Assembly: GCA_007570785.1 (NCBI GenBank)
Contig: ML664159.1
Span: forward strand, 3,389,951-3,453,950
Length of the DNA: 64,000 nucleotides
Source: Antilocapra americana
Lineage: Eukaryota; Chordata; Mammalia; Artiodactyla; Antilocapridae
Reading direction: 5' to 3'
Below are positions 45,205 through 58,680 of this stretch, in pieces. Below the pieces are notes generated by a model. The model was not told the origin of the DNA. It saw nothing but the letters and a program-made list of their open reading frames with translations, and did not search any database. How positions within the stretch are numbered: position 1 is the stretch's first letter; every line of letters begins with the position of its first letter. Made by a program: the position numbers and the translations under genes.

Positions 45205-46345
45205 ATTCCCCCCTCTCCACTGTGATAGCTAGATAACTTTGTTTCTGCTAAATTCTTCATCCTTTCTTATCTGGATGGTGATAGGAGTCTCCTACTAGAT
45301 TTCACTGTCTCCAACATGGTCCCTTCAAATCCATTCTCAACCCTGCCACCAGATCAACTTTCTCAAATAAAATGTGATATGTGACTCTTCTAGTTAAACT
45401 AAATAAGTGAGCCTGAGGATGAAATCCATACTCCTTTACTTGCCATACAAAAGACTTTGTGATCTGGCCCCCAGCCCCTCCCAGGCTTGTTTCCACCCCT
45501 CATGCACATACAACCCTGTGTAGTGAGGTCAGTGCCTACAGAATGCATCCAGATGCCTATCGCCTTTCACTGTCTTCACTACCACTGCCACTCTGGTTAA
45601 AACACCATTATTCCGTTTCTCACTTGGATCATCGCAGCAGCTCCTGGGCTTCTGTTCTTGCCTTGTTAAAATAAAGTTGTAACAGAACATCTAGATAATC
45701 CTATGAAAATTCAAGTCAACACCGTCTCCCTTCTGTTCAGTACTCTGAAACGGAATGGCTCTCTGTCTAACCCTGAATCAGAACCAAAGTCCTTCCAACG
45801 ATCAGCAAAGCCTCATATGAAACAGCTTCCCCCTTCTTCCTCCTTGTCTTCAACTTCATCTCCAACCACTCCAGCCACACTGGAGCTACACATAGTTTTC
45901 TTGCTGTTCCTTGGACACAATAGATATATTTCCACCAGAGGGCTTGTGGATTTGTTTTTCCTCTGCCTGGAAGGTCCTTCTTCCAGAGGTCCATATGGCT
46001 GGCTCCTCACTTCCTTCATATGTTTACCCACATCTCACCTTAGCATGCTTTCCCTGACCACTGTCTATAAAACAGCAACACTCCCAGCCTCCCCTGCATG
46101 TCTCAGTCCCTGCTTCAATTAAAAATTTTTCCACAGCACTTACCGTCACTTGGCATGTTATACATGTTTGTCTCTAACATATACGTTAAAAAAAAAATTA
46201 ACCATCTTCCTCATCATCCCTCCCAAACTATAAACCTCAAGAAGGTACAAATTGGTTTGTTCAGTTGATTCCCTAGACTTCAGCATGGTGTCTGGCATAT
46301 AGTATGGGCTTGAGTTGTTGAATAAACATTGAATAAATAAAGGAA
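45205..46345 (+). mobile_element. L2 LINE copy
   Basis: Plus-strand L2 wording: ctttgtgatctggccccc, ccactccagccacactgg, tcctctgcctggaaggtcc, and a tail with tgttgaataaa. It is decayed. The internal 139-codon frame (45703-46122) is a remnant without intact motifs. Confidence 0.8.
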
Positions 46346-46729
46346 GGCAATTTAAACTCAATGAGATTCTCCATGCAAAACTGTAATTTTGAAGTGAATA
46401 ACCTGATGAAGGATAATTGTATAGTACCTACTCTGTCACTGAATTTGGCAGAAGAAACATCCATCTTCAGGGGCAGGAGTGGTGGCAAGGTCATGGTTCT
46501 GGCTCAACACAGGCACCTGTTCCAGGTGGTGGTTCCCACAGCTCCCAGTGTAGGAGCTCCAGAGGCTCCCTCACCTGTTCTCCAATGTAGATTGATCCTT
46601 CACTCCTCCCAGCATCCTGGGCACTCCTAAAATAGATTTTTTACAAAAAATTCATTTCTATTTAATCAACCGAAGACTGCTTCTGTTGCTTGCAGCTGAA
46701 AAAAGGAATGATGATACAGCCATCATTCT

Positions 46730-47035
46730 TTTTTTTTGCTTCTGTGCCTTGCACCTGGCAGCCCCTCTACCTGGAACGCCTGGTCTGTTTATAAAGCTCA
46801 TCCTTTCACCACGATTATTACCTCTTCCTCTCTGGAAAGATACCCATGCCAAGTAGAGCTGACCGCATCTTCTTTTGTTTCCACAGGGCACTTGCACAGA
46901 GGCTACCATATTATTCTTATTATCTCCCACTAGGTGACAAACCCTCACCAGGCTTTAATTCATCTGAGGAACTCTAGCTCTAGCCTAGTATCTAGCACAG
47001 AGGAGGAATTCAATAAAAATTTCATGAATAATTGC
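46730..47035 (+). mobile_element. L2 3' part, second copy
   Basis: Wording such as cctctacctggaacgcctgg, then gcctagtatctagcacag and a caataaaaattt-like tail, fits a diverged L2 3' end. Confidence 0.55.
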
Positions 47036-47162
47036 TTCCTTTATAGAAGGCATCAATAAAACAATAATTCTATAACCGAAAAGAATTCTGATGCAGAAAC
47101 AAAAAGGTAGATAGCAATATTTACCTTTCTTCTTAAAGGTAACTATTTACCATTTCTTCTTA

Positions 47163-47453
47163 AAGTTGCTCAGTTATGTTCAACTCTTTGCAACCCTCCA
47201 TGGAATTCTCCAGGCCAGAATACTGGAGTGGGTAGTCTTTACCTTCTCCAGGGGGTCTTCCCAACCCAGGGATCGGACCCAGGTCTCCCACACTGCAGGT
47301 GGCTTCTTTACCAGCTCAGCCACAAGAGAGGCCCAAGAATACTGGAGTGGGTAGCCTATCCCTTCTCCAGTGGGTCTTCCTGACCCAGGAATTGAACCGG
47401 GGTCTTCTGCACTACAGACAGATTCTTTACCAACTGAGCTACTAGGAAAGTCC
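47163..47453 (-). mobile_element. Two partial Bov-tA units in tandem
   Basis: A reversed Bov-tA (47163-47334) lacks the middle atggactgtag segment. It is followed directly by a second reversed 5' half starting aagaatactggagtgggta (47335-47453). Either one SINE inserted beside another or the 5' part was duplicated. Confidence 0.87.
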
Positions 47454-47962
47454 ACTATATCCATTTGGCTAAGATATAATTTTCTTATTAAAATGGTGGA
47501 AAAATTTTGTTTTATTTTCCTAATATTGGTAAAGAGGCACATACTTTTACTGAAAAAATTCTCACCAGGCCTATTGGAAAAACAGAGAGAAGATACAAGT
47601 TTATCAGTATCAGGAATAAAAGTGTTGACATCACTACAAATCCTATCAATATATTAAAAGAGAAATAAGGATATGTGGAAATTTTATGTCAACAAATTTG
47701 CCAACTTAGATGAAAATGATGAATTCCTTGAAGAACAAAAACTGTCAAAGCTAATTAAAAAAAATAGGTAACGATAACCATAAAGCCCTATATTTATTTA
47801 TTTAAAAACTGGAGTTATAGTTAAAAGCCTTTACGTGAAGAAAACTTGAAACAGTGATCATATCCTTGGTACATTCTGCAATACAACTTAAGAAATAAAT
47901 AATATCAACTATATACAAATTCTTTCACAATAAGATGCCTTGAGAGCTATTCACATATAAAT
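47454..47962. other. A-rich sequence, probably old L1
   Basis: A stretch at about 47560-47760 (ttatgtcaacaaatttgcc near 47690) resembles plus-strand old L1 ORF2. It is too decayed to bound. Confidence 0.35.
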
Positions 47963-48160
47963 TATAAATGGTGGCTCAGAGGGTAAAGAATCTGTCTGCA
48001 GTGCTAAAGAGGGGTCAGGAAGATCCCCTGGAAAAGGGAATAGCTACACACTCCAGTATTCTTGCCTGGAGAATTCCATGGACAGAGGAGCCTGGTGGGC
48101 TACAGTCCATGGGGTCACAAAAAGTCTGACACAACTAAGAAACTAACACTTTAACTTTCA
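47963..48160 (+). mobile_element. Bov-tA SINE
   Basis: A plus-strand Bov-tA with a slightly shortened head: ggtggctcagagggtaaag to cacaactaagaaactaaca. Confidence 0.9.
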
Positions 48161-48279
48161 TAAATATGTAAATATATAGCTATACTTTTTAGTGGCTGAT
48201 ACCATCTCATCCTACCAATATAGCACATTCTATTTCCCCATTCCTCTATTGGTGAGGTTGTAAGTGGTGGGCAGGATTT

Positions 48280-48400
48280 TCCTGAAAGACAGTATGGAGT
48301 TGGGATTGAAAGAATAAAGTTGGGTCAGGCTGCCAGAGGTATCATTTACTAGCCTCACTATTCTGGGCAACAATCTTAACCTTTTTCTATTTTAATGTCA
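48280..48400 (+). mobile_element. MIR fragment
   Basis: Core wording ggtcaggctgccagag and ttctgggcaacaatctta suggests a diverged MIR. Confidence 0.45.
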
Positions 48401-48426
48401 GACTTTATTTGTATCTATGAGGCAAG

Positions 48427-48653
48427 GAGGGCTTCCCAGGTGGCACTAGGGGTGAAGAACCCACCTGCCAATGCCGGAGACTTAGGAGACATGGGTTAGA
48501 TCTCTGGATCGGGAAGATCTCCTGGAGGAGGGGATGGCATTCGACTACAGTACTCTTGCCTGGAGACTCCCATGGACAAAGGAGCTTGTCAGGCTACAGT
48601 CCATAGGGTTGCACAGAGTCAAACACAACTGGAGCGACAGCACAGCACAGCGC
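48427..48653 (+). mobile_element. Bov-tA SINE
   Basis: Full-length plus-strand SINE bounded by an exact 10-bp target duplication, atgaggcaag (48417-48426 and 48654-48663). Confidence 0.94.
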
Positions 48654-48738
48654 ATGAGGCAAGAATATTAACGTACCAGTCTGCCATGGTTCAAAGAACC
48701 ATACATGGAATGTACTAAGTGCTACATGAGTGCTTGAA

Positions 48739-48965
48739 GTGTTTCCTGGCTGGTGCTGGTGGTAAAGGATCCACCTGCCAATGAAGGTAGACGCGAGAGA
48801 CAAGGGTTCAATCCCTGGGTCAGGAAGATCCCCTGGAGAAGGGCCTGGCAGCTCACTCCAGTAGTCTTGCCTGGAGAATCCCACAGCCAGAGGAGCCTGG
48901 CGGGCTATGGTCCACAGCGTGGCAAAGAGTCGAACCTGACTAGAGTGACTTAGCGCACATGCACA
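48739..48965 (+). mobile_element. Bov-tA SINE
   Basis: Full-length plus-strand SINE. The flanks agtgcttgaa (48729-48738) and agtgtttgaa (48966-48975) differ at one base. Confidence 0.93.
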
Positions 48966-49439
48966 AGTGTTTGAAAGAAGCATCCTTGTACGTGTGTCCT
49001 GGGGCAGAAATTTGTCCAGGCCATACACAGGGGTAAAATTTCTGGGTTGTTGGGAATGCATACTTTTAACTTTACTAAATATTTCCAAATTACACTTCTG
49101 AAATGGCAGGTACCAACCAATACTTCCACAAACATGAACGCTTTTTGTTATATAGTTTTTTTTTCACATTCTCCACAAAGACTTTTCTGTTTGATCTGTT
49201 GGATGAAAACGGTATTTTTTTTTTTGGTATTAATCTGCCTTATCTTGATCAGTAATACTAAACAAATTTTAAATTCTGAATGTATTTATAATTCCTCTTC
49301 CTTAAATGCTTGTTCAGGTACATATTCTTTTCATGGATTTGTATGGAGTGTCTTTTTCTTATTGACTTGAATAAATATTTTACATTTTGTAGATACTAAA
49401 GTTTTGCTATATATGTTGCAATTATATTTAATTTTTTGT

Positions 49440-51555
49440 TTTACCTTTGTTTTGAGGGAGGAGTCTACTATAAAAGTTTTTGTTTTATTTTAAAATTCAA
49501 AAATGCAATACATTCTCATAGTTCAAAAAAATTTAAATATGTATTAAAAGGTACATAGCAAAGAGATAACTTCATACTCCTGTCCTTCACCTTGTTAGTT
49601 CTTGCTCAACTTTCTGCTGTAAGAAACATACATCCTTCCAAAATTTCTGAATTCAAATAGAAATATAAATTTATATTTTATTTCCCCAATTTTACATAAA
49701 TAGTAGTTTGCTATATACACTTAGTTCAGCTATTACTTCCATCACTTAACAGTATAAATCTTGGTACTATTTTCATATCAGCATGTAGAGAACTTATTCA
49801 TTCTTTTCAAAGCTGCATTCTACTGTATGGATGTGCCATAATTTATTTAAAATGGGCATATAGGTAATTTCAATCTTTATTTCTAAAAATAAGGTAGTAA
49901 ATTAGAATAGAAATATTTAGCTTTTAAAAAATTCGTCTTTCCTTTTATGGTTCATACTTTCTATGTCTTATTTAAGAAATCCTCCCCTACCCTGAGTTCA
50001 TAAAGAAATATAGTTTTTCTATAAGTCTTTCCTAAAATATGTAGAGATTTTCTATATATAGGATCTCGTGCAAACTTTTTTGTTTATAATGTGAGGTAGG
50101 AACCTGGTTTTATTAGTATGTATATGTATACACACAGACACACATACACAGGTATATAATCTTCTAGCACACATTTTTGTAAATAGTCTCCTTTTTACCC
50201 ATTGATTCATGATATCAGCTCTGTCATAGTCCATATTTACATATATGTTTGGGTCTATTTCAAGAGTACCTATTGTGTTCCATTGGCCTATTTGTTTTCC
50301 TCAGTGCCAATACTACACTGTTTTGACGATCTTAGCTTTTCAGTATGTCTTCCATATGCCTTTAATATGTCTTGCATATGTCTTTAATATTGTATGGAAA
50401 GAGTATCCCTTCTTTGTTCTTTCTTTTTGAAATTGTCTTAGCGATTCTTTGACCTTTACAATTCTTTGACAACATAAATTTTAGACTCAGTTAATATTTT
50501 TTCATAGAAACCAATTTGATGTTTTGATTGGAATTGCAACTGAAATTATATGGATTGTGATGAATTTTATAGGTTATTTGTGATGTATTGATATCTTTTC
50601 AATGATGATTTATTTAATTCATGAGCAAAATAAAACTTCCACTTAATTCAAGTTCTCTTTTATGTTACTCAGTAAACAATTGCATATTTTTTTCAAAAAG
50701 TTCATATACATATTTGTAGAATTTGTTATTAGGTAGTTTGTATTTACTGTTTATAATTTTTTTGTGATTCTTTTTTAAAATTATATTTTCTATTTCATTA
50801 TTCCTAGTGTAAGGGAGTCTAATAGATATTTTTATATTAATCTTGTATCCACAACCTTGCTGAATCCTATTATCAGTTTTAAAAGTTTGCCTTAGAGACT
50901 CTTGAACGTAGACAATCTTATTATCTATAAATAAGGACAGTTTTATCCATTTCCTGCCTAATTTATATACCGTTTACTTCTGTTTTATTCATTTGTGCCC
51001 CTTCTGATTTTTTTAACCCTTCTTGCCATGAGTCATTTAAAGAACCAGATTCAGTTTTGTTGATCAGTCTTATTTTTCTTGTTTCTATTTCATTAACCTT
51101 TGCTTTTATCACCACTGTTTTTTTCCACAAATTTTATTTGGATTACATTTCATCCCCAGCCTCTTGGAATGACTAATTTAGCCATACATACTCTTTTAGT
51201 TTTCTAAAAAATTTCCTTTATATTGTATTTATAGACTTTATAATTATCTTTATTATTTCCCTCATTCCTCCCCTCATTCCTCTTTCTATGGGTTTATTTT
51301 GTCGTTCTTTTCTATTTTCCTGAGTTTGAAATTGAGGTTATTGATTTTCAACCTTCTTTCTTCTTTCATGTTTGCTTTTAAAACTAAATTTTCTTTTAAG
51401 CATGGTTTTAACTATCATTCATAAGCTTTGATATGTTGTACTTCCATTATCATTGAGTTAAAAAATATTTTCTATTTTCATTATGACTTATTTGACCCAT
51501 GCATTATTTAGCAGTTTGCTGTTTAATTTCCAAACATTTACAGATTTTCCAGTTG
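49440..51555 (-). mobile_element. Old L1 (L1M-type), antisense
   Basis: This follows the reverse complement of an old L1. A 3'-UTR-like part lies at 49440-49960. The antisense ORF2 passages follow at 50258-50640 (tgttttgacgatcttagc) and 50800-51110. It has many stops. It is cut at about 51556 by the younger L1 below; old L1-like text continues after about 53515. Confidence 0.55.
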
Positions 51556-53515
51556 CTTTTTTAAAATTTTATTTATTTTTTATTGAAGGATAATTGCTTT
51601 ACAGAATTTTGTTGTTTTCTGTCAAACCTCAACATGAGTCAGCCATAGGTATACATATGTCCCCTCCTTTTTGAACCTCCCTCCCATCACCCTTCCCATC
51701 CCACCCCTCTAGGTTGATACAGAGGCCCTGTTTGAGTTTCCTGAGTCATACAGCAAATTCCCTTTGGCTATCTATTTTACATATGATAATGTAAGTTTCC
51801 ATGTTATTTTTTCCATGCATCTCACCCTCTCCTCCCCTCTACCCATGTCTATAAGTCTGTTCTCTATGTCTGTTTCCCCATTGTTGCCCTGTAAATGAAT
51901 TCTTCAGTGTCATTTTTCTAGATTCCATATATATGCGTTAGAATACGATATTTAACTTTCTTTTTCTGCATTACTTCACTCTGTATAATGGGTTCTAGGT
52001 TCATCCACTTCATTAGAACTAATTCAAATGCATACCATTTTAGAGCTGAGTAATATTCCATTGTGTATATGTGCTGCAACTTCTTTATCCAACTGTCGAT
52101 GGACATCTAGGTTGCTTCCATAGTCTAGCTATTGTAAATAGTGCTGCAAAGAACAATGGGATACATGTGTCTCTTTCAATTTTGGTTTCCTCAGGGTATA
52201 TGCCTAGGAGTGGGATTGCTGGTTTCAAATGGTAGTTTTATTCCTAGTTTTTAAAGGAATCTCCATACTGTCTTCTATAGTGGCTGTATCAATTTACATT
52301 CCCATCAACAGTGCAAGAGTGTTTCCTTTTCTCCACACCCTCTCCAGCATTTATTGCTTGTTGGCTTTTTGATGATGGCCATTCTGATGATGTGAGGTGA
52401 TATCTCATTGTAGTTTTGATTTGCATTTCTCTAATAATGAGCAATGTTGAGCATCTTTTCGTGTGTTCGTGTGTTTGTTAGCCATCTGTATGTCTTTGGA
52501 GAAAGATCTGTTTAGGTCTTTAACCCACTTTTTGATTGGGTTGTTTGTTTTTCTGGTATTGAGTTGTATGAGCTGCTTGTATATTTTGGAAATTAATCCT
52601 TTGTCAACTGTTTCATTGGCTATTATTTTCTTCCATTCTGAGGGTTGTTTTTTCACCTTGCTTATAGTTTCCTTGGCTGTGCAAAAACTTTTAAAGTTTA
52701 ATCAGGTCCCACTTGTTTACTTTTGCTTTTATTTCCATTTGTTTTATTTCCGTTACTCCAGGAGGTGGGTCATAGAGGATCTTGCTTTGATTTATGTCAT
52801 CAAACATTCTGCCTATGTTTTCCTCTAAGAGTTTTATAGTTTCTGGTCTTACATTTAGTTATTTAATCCATTTTGAGTTTATCTTTGTGTATGGTGTTAG
52901 GAAGTGTTCTAATTTCATTCTTTTACATGTAGCTGTCCAGTTTTCCCAGCACCACTAATTGAAGAGGCTGTCTTTGCCCCATTGTATATTCTTGCCTCCT
53001 TTGCCAAAAATAAGGTACTCCTAGGTGCATGAGTTTATTTCTGGGCTTTTTATCTTGTTCCATTGGTCTATATTTCTGTTTTTGTGCCAGTAACATACTG
53101 TCTTGATGACTGTAGCTTTGTAGTATAACCTGAATTCAGGAAGGTTGATTCCTCCAGCTCCATTCTTCTTTCTCAAGACTGCTTTGGTTATTCGGGGTCT
53201 TTTGTGTTTCTATATAAATTGTGAAAGTTTTTGTTCTAGTTCTGTGAAAAATGCCATTCGTAATTTGATAGGAATCACAATGAATCTGTAGATTGCATTT
53301 GGTAGTAGTCATTTTCACAATATTGATTCTTCCTACCCAAGAACATGGAATATCTCTCCATCTGTTTATGTCATCTTTGATTTCTTTCATTAGTGTCTTA
53401 TAATTTTCTGTGTACAGTTCTTTTGTCTCCTTAGGTAAGCTTATTCCTAGATATTTAATTCTTTTTGTTGCAATGGTGAATGGGAATTTCTCTTTCTGAT
53501 TTTTCTATAGGCGCC
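51556..53515 (-). mobile_element. Ruminant L1 3' half, antisense
   Basis: The reverse-complement L1 has its A-rich 3' end at about 51556 (T-rich on plus). The 3' UTR is followed by the C-terminal ~500 codons of ORF2; recognisable pieces include the minus-strand frames at 51918-52106 (ending H-I-Y-G-I), 52405-52656 and 53136-53390. It is more diverged than the two young L1s. The 5' truncation point is near 53515. I could not define a target duplication. Confidence 0.85.
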
Positions 53516-53829
53516 TTTTTATTTCCGCACTTTAGGCAGAGAATCCACTCTATTCAACCCTTTAAAATGTTTTGAATCTTGCTTTACATCTAAGCATATA
53601 GTCCTTTAAAAAAAATGCCTGCATGTTAGATTCAGTTTTCTATTTATGTACATTAGATCAAATTTAAACAAATTAGTTTTCCAAATGTTATAATGTTACT
53701 TTTTATATTTTTTAATTTAGATATTTTAAGATGTGCTACAGGTTTCTGGTATGTTTTGGAATTTTCTATTTCTCATTTTTGCCTCCTTTGAAGTTCTGTC
53801 TATTTTGTAATTATACTATTGTGAGACTC

Positions 53830-54058
53830 CATTAGGCTTCCCAGGTGGTGCTTGTGGTAAAGAATCTGCCTGTCAATGCAGGTAGATGCAAGAGATAGGA
53901 GTTTGATCCCTGGGTTGGGAAGATTCCCTGGAGGACAGCAAGGCAAGCCACTCCAGTATTCTTGCCTGGAAAATCCCATGGACAGAGGAGCCTGGTGTGC
54001 TACAGTCAATAGGGTCACAAAGAGTCAGACATGACTGAAGGGACTTGGCATGCACGTA
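53830..54058 (+). mobile_element. Bov-tA SINE
   Basis: Plus-strand full-length SINE with an 8-bp target duplication, tgagactc (53822-53829 and 54059-54066). Confidence 0.93.
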
Positions 54059-54479
54059 TGAGACTCTTTTATACTTAGATAAAATATTAGAATTATCATC
54101 ATCTCCGGTGAATGAAAACTTTTATTATTATGGAGTGTTCCTTACAAATGATAATGATTTTTCTTCTAAAGTCAGCTTTGTTTAACAATAATATAGCTAT
54201 GCAGTATAATATTTGCATGCTCTAGATTCTAATTTAAATCTCTTATGTTTTAGATGTATCTTTTTTTACATCATATGCTCCCCCCTCAATCTCATTACTT
54301 TAATGTTTTAATTAGAATATTTAAATTATTTTCATGTAATCTAATTACTTATATATTTGAGTTTAAGTTTATTATTGTAGTATTTGTTTTCTAATTGATC
54401 TATTTTTTTAGTGATTTTTTCTCTTCTTTCTTACTTTTGTTTTGATTGAGTATCCTTTATTCCTTTTTACTTCTCAACA

Positions 54480-55110
54480 GGCTTTGAAATTATATACTCA
54501 TTTATTATTTTTAGTACTTTTTTAAAGAATATGACATGTATAGGTATACAGTATGTAATATGTGTCTATATAATGTATGTATCTCTACATGATTTTATAA
54601 TTTTAATAATGACATTATGATGTGCTTAGGTGTGGATTTCTTTAAATTTATCCTGCAGTTGGGATTCATAAGGCTTCTTGAATTTGTGGTTAGAGATCAT
54701 TTTGGATTTTTTCAGCCATTGTCTCTGCTTCATTTTTTTCTCCTTTTTCTTCTGAGTCTTGAATTTTATATATGTGATAGACTATTCATAGCACTTTTTC
54801 CCCTTAATTTCACTTGTTTCCATCTTTTGATTTTCTGCTCTACATTTTGGGTATTTTCTTCTGATATTTCAACTTATTCATTATCTCTCCAGCAGTATCT
54901 AATATACTATCCTATCTACTAAAATTTTCATTTCAATCATTGTTTTTTGTTTCTAGCATTTTCATTTCCCTGTTTTCACATGTGTATTTCAATTCCCTGC
55001 CAATTTTTTAGTTATGCTGTTTTTGCCTCCCTTAATATAGTAAGCAAAATTATCTGAAAACCTGTGCCTAATAAATCCAATATCTAGAGACCCAGTGCAT
55101 TTATTTCTGC
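54480..55110 (-). mobile_element. Old LINE-like T-rich fragment
   Basis: The passage gatgtgcttaggtgtggatt to attttttcagccattgtctc resembles antisense sequence of old L1M elements. It is decayed and the limits are uncertain. Confidence 0.4.
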
Positions 55111-56036
55111 TGCCTCATTTTTTCTTCTTGTTTTTTATTTGTATTTGCGGTCTCACTGTATGCTTCAATATTTATGTGTATGTGTGTGTGAATGAATGGA
55201 CATGTATTTGCAAAATTGATTGCAAAGATAATTTAAAACGAAAGATGTCTTCTGTATGAGAAGAGGATTCACATTTGCTCATGAATTAGCACTGGTACTA
55301 CTTCAATTCAGTTTTACATATTGAGATAAGTAGAAATTTTATCTCATCTATTTCCGGTTTACCTTGGCCCCGAGGTCCAGTCCTTTAGAATTTCTACAGG
55401 AGTTTCTACAAATCTTCTTCCCTTCTTGTCAGAGCCTAGTATTCTTCTTTTTCTTCAAAACTGTGAAAGATAATGCTCAGGTTCTCTGCCTCTTAGACTT
55501 CCATGTTCCTTTTGTGAGTCAGCAAAGCCCTCTAGGGAAAAGTGGCCCCCAAAGCCAGGCTCACTTCCCTGATCATCAATCCTTCTGCATATCTTGGCTC
55601 ATTGATGCTTCATTATTTTTTTTTGTCTTTTCAAGGCCTTGAAACATATTTTTTTTTTCAAACTCCTAAAAAAATTATTCTGCCCAGATTTTATTGTTGT
55701 CATCAGCTGAATTGGTCAAATTTGTCTAGTCTACATTGAAAGTAGAAGTCTAAAATAGTTAAGTTTTTATTTCTAAAATGTGTTATATTTTCACATATCC
55801 TACACATTCACTGAGATTATACTAAAATTGCATTTATGAATATTTTTATTATTTCCACAACTTTAGTTTTAATGGTTCTAAAAATTACATTGTGTGGATA
55901 CTGAATAAAGCAGTAACTTGCTTTGAAAAATGTCTGAACTCCAGTTATGCTTTAACAACATAGATAACTTGGTTCTTTATAAGCAATGGAATTACAATGG
56001 CAAGGGAAACATATTATTTAGCTCCTTTATCTGTTC
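55111..56036. other. Unique sequence, no feature recognised
   Basis: T-rich with poly(T) runs near 55615 and 55650. No gene. Confidence 0.35.
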
Positions 56037-56038
56037 TT

Positions 56039-56249
56039 TGTGTGCTTAGTTGCTCAGTCATGTCCAACTCTTTGCAACCTCATGGACTGTAGCCTGCCAG
56101 GGTCCTCTGTTTATGGGGATTCTCCAGGCAAGAATACTAGAATGGGTTGCCACACCCTCCTCCAGGGGATCTTCCCAACCCAGGAATCAAACCCAAGTCT
56201 CCCACATTACAGGCAGATTCTTTCCCATCTGAGCCACCAAGGAAGCCCA
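56039..56249 (-). mobile_element. Bov-tA SINE
   Basis: Reversed Bov-tA: ttgctcagtcatgtccaac to gagccaccaaggaagccc. Confidence 0.92.
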
Positions 56250-57120
56250 TCTTCACAATAGATTTCTACCTCAATTTTCAAGGAAAAAACAATGGTTAAC
56301 TTTTTTAACTAAAGGGGATTTCAGAAAAGAACTAGTACAGCTGATATGAAACATATGCTAAGAAGGTAAGACCATGAAATTAAGTATTTTTTATGTTGGT
56401 ACCACTGTCTTTATCTTTACTACCTCATAAAGAATGGTTTGTAGGCTGGATACAACCCCCATTCTAATGTGCTTCATTATTAAAACAACACTTAATTAAG
56501 TGCTGGACAAAGCCAGAAACATGCTATGGTTTAGGGAAATCTCTTAGGTTATTTTCAGATGTTTCTAGTTTGGAAAAAGCCAAAGCATATTTTGTTGAGC
56601 ACATTTTATTCCTATGTGTATTATAAGGGAAATCTAATCCATGTGTTTTCTTTCATTAATATTTTGCCAAGTTAAATGGTTCTTTTGCAAGATATATTTA
56701 ATGTTAAGTTATTTTTATGAGGCCGTTCCCTTGGATTATGAATTCATATGTCACCTAAAGTAAGTATACTTTGATCCAAATATCTTGTAGTTATGAAGTC
56801 AGAAACCCACAAAACTTGGGTGATTTCCTAACAGCACCAAGTATAATATTTCATTTCTACTGCTAACATCATGATTCTTTCCTCGTATTTGTCAATCAGT
56901 GCTTTATTGAGAAAACAACAGAGTTATTCTCCATTTTAAGCCCTGATTTTTTGATAAATGCCCAAATGAAGCTGTGTCTCAATTCAATATGGGGCACCAA
57001 CTTCAAATTGTGGGCACAGATCTAAGTGTATGGTTAGTATGCTGACTGAATCACATCTGTGGTTACTTAACAGTATGATATACGTGGGCACATCAGAGAA
57101 CTTAATGAATACTGACTCCG
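56250..57120. other. Unique sequence
   Basis: No repeat family or exon is seen. AT-rich. Confidence 0.4.
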
Positions 57121-57835
57121 AAGAGTGGTGAAGATCCAAGGCAATGGGATCTTTCAGTCAACGCTGGTGAGGGTGCAAGCTTGTAAACTGCTGTAGAAAG
57201 CAATTGTTCCTTAGCAAAGTTGCAGATGTTCATGTCCTTAACCCAACAATCCCACTCCTGTGTATAGTCTCAGAGAAATTTGCACATGTGAACCAGGAGA
57301 TGTGAACAAGAAAGATCACAGTGTCATAATAACAAAAAACTGGAAACAGCTAAAGTCTAGATCAGTAGACAAAACGGATATGTTAAGTTTCACTTTTCAT
57401 ATAATGAGCAATGGAAATGAATGAATTCTAGGCACGTATATTATTAACATGGGTGAATCTCAAAAGCAGGGTGCTGAATAGGAAAAACGACAGGGAAAAT
57501 GGAGTGGTATTGTATTTATATAAAGTTTGAATGTATACAAACAAAGAATTTAGTGTTCAGGAATATATACAAATATATAACACTGTAAACAAAAATCATG
57601 GAATGATACAAAAATTCAGGATAGTCATTACTAAGCATGGGGTGATGGAAAATTGAGGGGATTAGATACAGGAAAAGCTTCTAAGTAATTTTTTTAGCGT
57701 TTTTTTCTCAAGCTTCGTGGTGTGTGTATAAAAGTTTTTGTTTTATCATTATTTTTATACTTCAAAATATCTTGTGAATATTATTTTGTATGTATTCAAC
57801 TTTTAAACATTAATTTTAAAAATAAAGATTTAAAC
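57121..57835 (+). mobile_element. Ancient L1/HAL1 3' region
   Basis: Decayed L1-like 3' wording is present: caacaatcccactcctgtgt, then a cataatgagcaatggaaatg passage and a tail near 57800 with A-rich sequence. No ORF. Confidence 0.5.
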
Positions 57836-58680
57836 ATACAATCAATGTACTGGGTAATTTGCCTACTATTCCAGTTCTCACGAAACTAAAGCAAAAGGTA
57901 CAGTCTGTCAGAGTTTAGTTATGTGCTTCATGCTTCCCTTCCTGTCCTAACTTTTCAAGAAAAATCCCTTTGGGTTTATTCTAAGTCGTACATAGCTGGG
58001 CTATTTCTTATATTTTTGGATTAGATTAAATACTATCAGGCAGCTTCTGTCATTCTGCATAAGTAGTAATGATTACTCTGTCAGAAAAAAAATCTATAAT
58101 AACATAGCATAACAGTTAACATTTGACAAGCAACTCTCTGTGGTGTACTATAGCTGTCAGTATAGCCATTAGTAACAGGAAGACACAACGGGCTAAATTC
58201 TGCTAGAGAATAGTGCTTTCCCTCATCAAGACAAGAGTGAATTCTTTCCAGACAACAGGGAATCTCTTTATTATGTAGAATCAATTATTTACAAGCCCAG
58301 ACCAGCCAGCCTCCTTCCCTCCCCACCCCTTTCTTTACTTTTTTCCCTCCCTTTCTTCCTTCATTTCTTTCCTTTCTTTCATCAACTGTATAAAGTAACT
58401 ATTATGTGCAAGGTGCCAAATATTCATGCATACACTGGTGTCCCCAAAGAATTAACAGGACCTTTGGCAGTGCACAGACTGCAGTCACACTTTCTTTTTC
58501 TCTCTGGCACAGACTGACACCTACTTTGATCAATCCAGTGATACTTTCACAATTTTTGCCATATTTGTTAGTTATGTAATTCCTTTTATCTTTTGTAATT
58601 ATAAACTCTGTAATATATACAAATAAATGTATTATGTTTATATATACAATGTAAAGGAATGATAATAAACTAAACATTCA
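57836..58680. other. Unique sequence with a pyrimidine-rich tract
   Basis: A CT-rich stretch (about 58308-58380) of ccttccctcc and tttctttcc type repeats is the only notable feature. Confidence 0.5.

Noticed and set aside
48594..49088. 164-codon minus-strand ORF
   Set aside because: Most of it is antisense Bov-tA sequence; the rest is unique without a domain.
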